From contig OX465281.1 in assembly GCA_949987705.1 (NCBI GenBank), positions 30,240,942 to 30,304,941 of the forward strand: a DNA stretch of 64,000 nt, written 5' to 3'. Source of the DNA: Thereva unica (taxonomy: Eukaryota > Arthropoda > Insecta > Diptera > Therevidae). Below are positions 56,003 to 64,000 of this stretch, one piece after another. The notes beneath the pieces are model-generated. The model saw only the letters and a list, made by a program, of their open reading frames with translations. It made no database searches and had not been told where the DNA came from. The number at the start of each line of letters is the position of its first letter. The stretch's first letter is position 1. Position numbers and translations under genes: made by a program.

Positions 56003-59000
56003 ATCTTTGGCTATAGGACGTTTTAGATGCAGTTCCACAGTGAACTGCCTTAGTGAACAATGTTAAGTACTACCGTAAACTCCGAAAAGAAAATAACTAT
56101 GCGACCACAATTTAAAAGACACAGTAACAGCAGATGTGAGAGAAATTTCATAAAAGAGATAGACTTTAAAACTAAAAACTCATTTTATCTTGCTTTTGTT
56201 TTTGATTTTAAGTTTATTGCCGAAAAACTGAGTTTGAACTTATAGTGCTTTCAAACTCGTACTTTTTGGCCTTTCATCGATTTTACTTTTCTTGTGGTTT
56301 CTCAAATTGACGAATTCACGTCGCAATATTAATATTTCCCTGAGGGGAACGTCTATACTCTCTCTATAACGTCAGTTGCGTTCACACAACCCTGATTAAA
56401 CTGTTTCTAATTTTGAATTTGACATTATTATTCTGGAAACATTGAGACTAGTCAATAGCTTGATAAAAACGGATATGCCCGCTCCAGATGATTGGGTTTC
56501 CCATAATGCCAGACATTTCTCGCAGGAGTTGCTTTGGTTCGGTATTATGAAATAAACCTTTCAAAGTCATGAAATTTCTCAAGAAATATTGAAGAAGATT
56601 GTATTCCATTTTATTAAAGAAGACTCTCTGGATCGATAAAAGTATACTATTCATTTTGGTAGACAATCTCTTAATGCTATAAATATTGTCCTCAATATCC
56701 TCGTATAAATTCCAAGAAAAAAGTCTCTTGAAACTTTTCTAGTAACAATAATCATGATTTCCTTTAAATCAAGTCCTCCACGTGCCATCTTCAGAAATTT
56801 TTAAACAAGTAAAAACTCAGAAACTTTCCCTTAAGGATCCCAAAAACAACGAAAAGGATTCGCACTTGATTTCACTAGGAACAAGAAATAGTTGTATGCA
56901 GTTTTATCCAGGCAATCTCCATCAAGTCCCTGACAGTAACAACTTAAAAGTTGCCCCATTCAAGTCTCCTTCCGTCAAGGATAAAATTCAAATTAATTAT
57001 TTTCCCTCGCATTAACTGAAAGCCCTCGTCAAAACCGAACCGAAAGAAAAGTCTCCAGGAATTTCGTCCTTGAATCGCTGGTTATAGGGCGGAGTGCATT
57101 CCTTTTTCTTTCCTTAAATTTTTTTTTATTTTTGATAGTTCGAGAAAAAATTCGCCATTTTCGTAGGAATTTCCATCCTTATTATGGCGAACGAAGTTCT
57201 TTTCAAGATTTTCATGATATTTATTAAGGAGACGAAGAGGGCAGAAATAAATTTCATTTGAAATTGGTGCTTCAAGAAGGTGGGTGCTGGGTACCTGTAG
57301 TATCAGGTGAATTGAAGTCGGGGTTTTCGTTGCGAAAAGGATGGGCACTTCAATTTTATGGTGGTGTAAAAATTTGATTTGGAATTTTCAGCGAGAGATG
57401 CTGGTCGGAGATTGAACACATCCAAGCATGAGAGTAAACGTAAAAAGTAGTTTCCTTGAGATGAGTTAAGATTTGAAGAAGGTTATGGGTTGTTGGCCGC
57501 ATTCTTTGCGCATAAAATTATGCAAAGGACAATGGAGCTGGATAAGGTAATATCACTAAATCCATTGTTTGGCTGAATGCAAGCATATTGCATGAAAAAA
57601 CTAACTGGTTTCTGATAGTAATGTCTTTGGCGTTTACAATAAATCTTTATCTAGCGGGCGCCGTGATGCTAGTGGGTGCCTTCTGCTCCTTCTGGGAGCG
57701 AGCGAGTTTTATTCCTGAGTAAAAGTAAAACTAGCACGTTCCTGGCATACAGCAGGCACGTACTAGCCTGAAAGGCTCCCGCAAGTCAAGCAGCATTAGC
57801 CGTGGTTAAGGCTTAGCTGGGGGACTGCTTTGTAAAACGACACACGCGTTTAGAATGGTCTATGCCGGTGCGGATGCATTTAGAAATGTTCATGCCTGTA
57901 GCGAGAACGTGAATGTCCGTACCGAACAAACTTTAAGATTTTTGTGCCTGTGGCGGGAGCGTATATGCCCGTGGCGCGAGCGGGCGTACATACTTGTTAG
58001 CGATAACCACCTCAATTTTGAAGATATCTAATCGCTACAAAATTCAAATTGCACAGAAGTTCAAGGGCTACAAGACCTGCAAAGTGGTACTGTCTTAAAA
58101 CCTTATTTTTTGAGGTTGAAAAGTTTAAATAGTTCGGGGAAAATGGTCCTCGCACAGAGCCAACAAAAAATTATTTATAGTCGTGTCAAATTAGCATGAT
58201 TAAGTGTAGAGGCTGTAACTTTTTTGAAGTAGAGCCAAAGAGTCTATTGTTGACCTGGTCTCCGTTTTCCTGGCGATATTTTCTCCAGCACCATCTTTGT
58301 CGTGTTCCGTTTTGCACCTCGTTTGACAGTAGACCTCGTTTGACATAGAGTGCCGATGAAAGTTGGTAGAGTCAAGTCGCTCACTACTTCTATAAGGGTC
58401 GCATTGGTGGCGAAGCAGCTAAAGACTCCGATATATGATGGCTGCTTGCTTCTTATTTGTCCATATTGGCCAATATTTATAAATAGCCTGGGAGGTTGGA
58501 AGTGCTGTGGCGGAAAATTTTCCATTGTTTGGGACAGCACCTTTGATGTGGCTCTTCCGCACTGTACATACCTCTAGACTGGCAATAATCGGGACTGAAG
58601 TGCTGTGTGGTAGCTAACAAAGTTTGTGGCCCAATGTGCAGATGTTGAATATTGATATATGCTAATACTAAAGTTTTGTAAATACATAGATGTAAGTAGG
58701 AGAGCAGTATAGTCTTGCAGGTTTCTTGTTGTCCTTGTTCAGAATTAGCAATTTAATTTCTGACTTAATAAAAAAGGTGCCGGAAGGGTGTGATTCAATT
58801 GAAAGATAACTTTTTCCAATAATCAAATTACTATTATTTTATTTGCAATCAATTATTAGATTTTCTCAAATATAAATTCAATAAAATTCTACCGTAGATT
58901 TACAAATTGCCAAAAATATTTCAATTCAATCTTAAATTCGTTATTAATGCGTGATTTATTACTTTAATTTCGTAAATTGCTCTTTATTTGTTTTGTAAAT

Positions 59001-59550
59001 AAGAATTACCAAAATATTGCTTGCTCTGGTAGCTTAAATGGATAATGCCACCTATCTGTCAGCGTGATGATTGATGTTTTGCCTGATGTGTTCTGCAATT
59101 AGAACAGCCAGGAATAACCTTTGATGTGCTGCACTCTGGTTTCGTTCTTGGAACTCGCTTGTGATTTGCTTGCTGCACTGGTTGCTGCTTGCTGCACTGG
59201 TTGCTGCTTACTGGACTTCTTTGCCTGATTTCCTTGCAAATTCGTCCCTCTGTGGTTGGTTAGAGTAACTGCTGAAATCAATTTTGATGATTAAGTTACT
59301 GCTGTATTAAAGACTTCAAAGCTGTCTTTAATTCGGGCTTTACTGGGAAAAGACTTCAATTCTGTCTTTTCAGAATGCTAAGTTCGATACTTGAGCTTTG
59401 AAATTGCTTTATTGCTAAAACCTCAATACAGATTTTATCTTCTAGTTCAAGACTCTAGAAAGATTAAAAGCAATCTGGTTTGACGCCGGCTGTGCGTCGG
59501 TATTTATTTTCTGTTCGAATAATAGCTACGGCTAGCCTGTGTTAGGGGGC
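56003..59550. other. intergenic, no confident gene
   Basis: More than 3.5 kb with frames no longer than 98 codons and no recognisable domain. Loose repeats of ATGCC-GTGGCG-GAGCG occur at 57860-57990. Confidence 0.4.
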
Positions 59551-59559
59551 TTCGTTTTC

Positions 59560-60092
59560 GAAGTATATAATTTCGGGTTTATGTACTTGATCTGCGTTTG
59601 ATGTCCGATCAGCTGTTCCCTTCTGACTCGTAGACGTCAAATGGGGTTTCTTGTATTTGGTAAGTAATTTATTCATATTTTTAGTTTATTTACTAATTTT
59701 AGTTTATGCTTTCAGGTTTTAGTGGGGGATGGATGAGGAGGAGCCAGCAATTATTCCCTTGGGGTTGACAGGTGAGTGTTTTTGTGGAACCTGTTTTGTA
59801 TTTTTTATTAATCTTTTTTTTATTTATAGAATGTGTCGATTTGCCGACGGCTTTTTGCGTCTTCGTTGGAATGGATTTCTGGTTGGTTTTTGTCATCGCC
59901 ACTTGGATTGTTTTCAACTTCTAAAAACAGGTAAGTGCTTGTATATTTAATATTTGTATTTTAATAACTCCTTTCCATTTTCAGGTATAAATTTCTTGTT
60001 GTTTGTTTTTGTGTAGTGCTGTCCCTTAACGTGCGTGTTTTTTTGTATCTTTATGTGGCAATGTAATTTTGTTTTGTTGATTTTTTAATAAA
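59560..60092 (+). other. candidate small four-exon transcription unit
   Basis: A TATA-like TATATAAT near 59562 is followed by three short introns with good borders: 59660-59715 (GTAAGT/TTTCAG), 59772-59829 (GTGAGT/TTATAG) and 59931-59984 (GTAAGT/TTTCAG). AATAAA lies at 60087-60092. From the ATG at 59729 the spliced frame gives 45 residues (MDEEEPAIIPLGLTE-CVDLP, then a hydrophobic segment of about 20 residues). An earlier ATG at 59641 would give only about 24 residues. The regular splice pattern is the main evidence; the peptide is unrecognised. It may be a transposon-derived or noncoding transcript. Confidence 0.45.
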
Positions 60093-60106
60093 GTGAAAGA
60101 AATATA

Positions 60107-62618
60107 GACCAGTGCAGATAATTTTTGAGAAAAAAAAAATTCTTGGCAGTATATGGAAGGCGGGAAAATTTAGGAGAAATGCTACTTAAACAAGGAAAAA
60201 TCGGGAGCACCGCAGCAGATGACCGGAAAGGGGGCGGGGAGCCAAAATGTGAGTTTTAGGGGGTTAAACGTGTTTTTTACGATTTCTGAGAAAAGTAGAC
60301 CTCCTATCGAAAAACGTTTAATGTAAACGTTGTAGATAATTAAAAGATCTAGAGATTTTGTTCAAATCATTTTTCGACATAAAAATGGAGAAAATGGAGA
60401 AAAAGGTCAAAAACCGAGTTTTTCGTTTATCATTTTTATCTTTCACAAAAATGATCCAATTTTAATGAAATTTGAGGGAAATGTAGATTTTCATGTTTCG
60501 AAAAAGCCCAATTTTTTTCAAAGCGATTGGTTGTTTCGTTTTGTTTTTATGACCTTAATTTAAAAAAAGGCCCCATTTTCAATCAAAAAAGTTGGCGAAC
60601 GAATTTTTGATTTTTATAATTTTGAAGACGGGTTTTTTTTCGTTGAATCCTCTACTTTAAGATGGCGTAAACAAATGATAGTGTCACAATAGAAAAACAT
60701 CGATAAAAATTCGAAAAACCAAAAACATCCTTTTTCAAATATCGATTTTTCCGTAAACTTCACTAATTCTTTATCTCTCTTTGATATAAAGCTTTTAGAG
60801 TCGTGCAAAACTATAAATTTAATGTAATACATATATTATAAGGGAGCTTCATGTAACAGTTTCAGATGTGAAAAAATTTGTTTAAACGATTATTTCACCC
60901 ACGAAATCAAGGGAAATATTACATTTTTAGGCAAGAAAAAATTGTTCTACGTATTGTGATGGCTTATACATACATTAAAACTTACTAGTAGAACCCAGCA
61001 CTCGACATTCGAGCACCATTTTCTAAGTCTATAAGTCTTCAATAACAAAATTTTTCGAGAAGAATAAAACAAAATTGAAAAATGAAACAAATTTTTTATA
61101 GTTGGAAAAAGCAATGCCAAAAAACCAACTTTTATTATTTCCTAATGTCATATATTACATTTTATTGTATTACACTCTACTGGCTGCTAAATACAATTGC
61201 CCATGAGGAAAGACTATGGCGTGTTTAAATAATAAGTGTGTTCGCGTACTCAAATGCTGTTATGTGATAAAAGAATTATTCATACCTCATTTTTTTGGAG
61301 AGATGCTGTTCATCATGAAACTCAACACATTTTTCAATCTCTTGAGAATCTTCAATAAAGTCATCGACCTCGTGAAGGTTCTCAAGCTCATCACAATCTT
61401 CATTATTAATAATCTCCTCCGAATCGCTGAGACCTTCTATTGGTTGATTTTCAGAATTAGAACAGTTGCTGCTTCTGAAGGAATACTAGTATAGTTACTC
61501 GCAATGGTACTTCATTTTTCCATCATCAAATATGTAGTATCAGATCAATCTTCTAACTATACCTTCATAAACTCAAAAAATCATTTTATTAGGTAATAAC
61601 CCAACAAGTACACTATTGCGGAGTTAGCAACCAGGTGTCTCGCGTGAACGAAATGTAAGGAAGGAGAGCAGCAAGCGAGTTGGAAGGCGAAAGAAATTAA
61701 ATAAAAAGAAGTGTCGAGTGCTGGGTTCTACTAGTAAGTTTTAATGTATAAGCCATCACAATACGTAGAACAATTTTTTCTTGCGTAAAAATGTAATATT
61801 TCCCTTGATTTCGTGGGTGAAATAATCGTTTAAACAAATTTTTTCACATCTGAAACTGTTACATGAAGCTCCCTTATAATATATGTATTACATTAAATTT
61901 ACAGTTTTGCACGACTCTAAAAGCTTTATATCAAAGAGAGATAAAGAATTAGTGAAGTTTACGGAAAAATCGATATTTGAAAAAGGATGTTTTTGGTTTT
62001 TCGAATTTTTATCGATGTTTTTCTATTGTGACACTATCATTTGTTTACGCCATCTTAAAGTAGAGGATTCAACGAAAAAAAACCCGTCTTCAAAATTTTA
62101 AAAATCAAAAATTCGTTCGCCAACTTTTTTGATTGAAAATGGGGCCTTTTTTTAAATTAAGGTCATAAAAACAAAACGAAACAACCAATCGCTTTGAAAA
62201 AAATTGGGCTTTTTCGAAACATGAAAATCTACATTTCCCTCAAATTTCATTAAAATTGGATCATTTTTGTGAAAGATAAAAATGATAAACGAAAAACTCG
62301 GTTTTTGACCTTTTTCTCCATTTTTTGAGGTTATGTCGAAAAATGATTTGAACAAAATCTCTAGATCTTTTAATTATCTACAACGTTTACATTTAACGTT
62401 TTTCGATAGGAGGTCTACTTTTCTCATAAATCGTAAAAAAACACGTTTAACCCCCTAAAACTCACATTTTGGCTCCCCCGCCCCCTTTCCGGTCATCTGC
62501 TGCGGTGCTCTCGATTTTTCCTTATTTAAGTAGCATTTATCTTAAATTTTCCCACTTTCCATATACTGCTAAGAATTTTTCTAGTTTTTGGCTTTTCAAA
62601 AGCGTATTTGCACTGGTC
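60107..62618. mobile_element. 2.5-kb foldback transposon with arms of about 900 bp
   Basis: 60107-61007 and 61712-62618 are inverted copies with few differences, starting GACCAGTGCA and closing at GCACTCGACA around the core. TA lies outside both ends (60105-60106 and 62619-62620), as for Tc1/mariner-type insertions. The core of about 700 bp encodes, on minus, an acidic segment without ATG (SDSEEIINNEDCDELENLHE and on). The arms contain the same 72-codon frame twice (60614 minus, 61883 plus), an effect of the repeat. Confidence 0.82.
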
Positions 62619-62620
62619 TA

Positions 62621-64000
62621 ATAGAGAAATTGGTGTTTTATTTATTTATTCCCCTTTTACTTGGTTTTTGTTTTTTAGTGTAGCCGGAACAGTCCTGAAT
62701 GGTTCATTTCTTGGATACCTTGGATACCTTGCCCTTGCCGGTCATATGCACTGGTGCGCAGGCGGTCGTGTACTCAGGCACGCCCCTGTTTGGAGCCCAC
62801 CCACCACAGTTTGGAAGCTATAATTGAATACTGAAGAAGGGGCTACTTTATTATTGCTAGTAGGTAGTGGGACACTTTAGCCAGGGAACCAATGTGCAGT
62901 GATGCCGAATGAGTGGCAGTGGCAGCGTGGGGGTATGCTTTATTATGCTTTAAACTAGTGTAGTTAACTATTACTTTTAGGTATATTATTGCTAATCAAA
63001 GATAGAATGGTTTTCTCTTTTATTTGTCATTGTTGTCTTTAAAATCCCATTTACTGTAATTAATTACCTGTTTGGTAAATATCTCAGAAGAAATCGTTTT
63101 TTTGTAATGTTTTTCTAAAGAAATTCCTTGATCCCAGGACAATCGTTATACCAACCCCACTCCTCCCTCCCCCACATTCTGTAACAAATCTACGACAACT
63201 AATTTTACTCGAGCACACTTTTCCACCATATTCTCGTCCCGAAATATCGTCTGAGTGTGGGTGTTTAAATTTGGGGTTCATTTTGAAAGGAATTTTTCAT
63301 TTCAGCGAATTTCACAATTGTTCTATCCCCACCCCACTCGCTGTCCCTCCCCACCAAAAACAGTTTTTATTTTTGTTTTCATCTCATTTAACTTTGAAGT
63401 TGACAAATGTCGGCAATCCGTGGGCCTATAGCTGTCTAGATGGGTTTTAATATTATCCCGAACAAGTTGATGACTGTCCTTCATCCTGTGAAAATCAATT
63501 CTTGGACGTAAATATGAACGACAACGAATGTCCTTGACGGGAATGAATATTTTTAATAAGAATTGTGACGGATTAACTCGCTGTGATAAATTTAAAAATT
63601 GAAAGAAACAGCACAGAAATTTAGGGATCCATGCCAAATCGAATCAGCTTTGTTTAAATCCGGAACATTATTACGTAAACATGTTAAGGAAGCAAATGTC
63701 TTAACAAGGACGAAACATTTGCCCTTTCTGCTCACGTCGGAGTTGTACATTTCTATATAAGGGAAGATGAGCTTCTCTGAGGCTTTTTCGAAGGGTATAG
63801 GTTTTGACGTTATAAGAAGGGTTGATCCCTAGGCGAAGACGTTACGGAGAGAAAAAAGAAGAAGAACAGTCCTTCTTGTTTGCAATTTACAACGGCGAGA
63901 CACATTTGCATTTCATATGGTCCTTTAACCTTTTACAGGAGAAGTTGGTTCTACTTTCTTCTCCTGTATCTTGTCCATATCCACCGAGACCTTCTTGCTA
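62621..64000. other. intergenic, no confident gene
   Basis: A GGATACCTTGGATACCTTG direct repeat lies at 62674-62692. The longest frame (104 codons, minus, 63323-63637) has no recognisable domain. Confidence 0.35.

Noticed and set aside
59020..59095. tRNA-like GGTAGCTTAAATGG box
   Set aside because: No matching B box or cloverleaf could be drawn.
61216..61494. 92-codon hydrophobic frame in the foldback core
   Set aside because: The opposite strand carries a more protein-like acidic frame; this one is its shadow.
60614..62101. Two identical 72-codon frames as a gene pair
   Set aside because: They lie in opposite arms of the foldback element, so their identity follows from the inverted repeat.

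Overview
The window looks like intergenic DNA from a large, transposon-rich insect genome, most likely a dipteran. It is AT-rich, has spliceosomal introns of about 50-70 bp with GTAAGT and TTTCAG borders, and is full of insect-type mobile elements. I cannot fix the species; a soldier-fly-like genome is only a guess. I see no bacterial-style genes, operons, rRNA, tRNA or CRISPR.

Layout. 0-3 kb: a decayed protein of an unclassified multi-copy family, on the minus strand. 3.4 kb: a perfectly bounded MITE. 4.2-4.75 kb and 10.4-11.13 kb: two paralogous, TATA-driven small secreted-peptide genes, the only convincing host genes. Between them lie LINE relics, a foldback element, a transposase relic and another MITE. 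11-16.5 kb: LINE relics, an eight-copy 118-bp tandem array and two MITEs. 20.6-28.5 kb: the most striking block, a LINE split by a 6.6-kb PIF/Harbinger element (A), which itself holds a TAA-flanked element (B) with another element inside it (C), and a second complete Harbinger (D). 30.5-33.8 kb: an almost complete RTE-like LINE with an 11-bp target duplication. 34.1-34.6 kb: a retroviral-type envelope relic. 38.2-39.6 kb: a second member of the unclassified family. 40.1-43 kb: further LINE pieces and an unassigned open frame. 44.2-46 kb: BEL/Pao relic. 46.4-48.2 kb: hAT relic. 48.2-56 kb: a second nest with a MADF fragment, Harbinger E carrying a LINE in an intron, and a non-autonomous Transib. 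59.6-60.1 kb: a candidate small spliced gene. 60.1-62.6 kb: a 2.5-kb foldback element with arms of about 900 bp.

How genes work together. Each Harbinger unit has two genes: a DDE transposase and a DNA-binding partner (MADF-BESS in A and D, Myb/SANT-like in E). In D the two opposite-strand genes are interlocked, each having one exon inside the other's intron. Removing D plus one TAA copy from A restores A's MADF-BESS reading frame exactly (834 nt in all). In E the partner gene is intact and its start codon is split by an intron. Several transposase or partner frames are broken only by a one-base change in a 10-11 base homopolymer, which may be real decay or a sequencing error.
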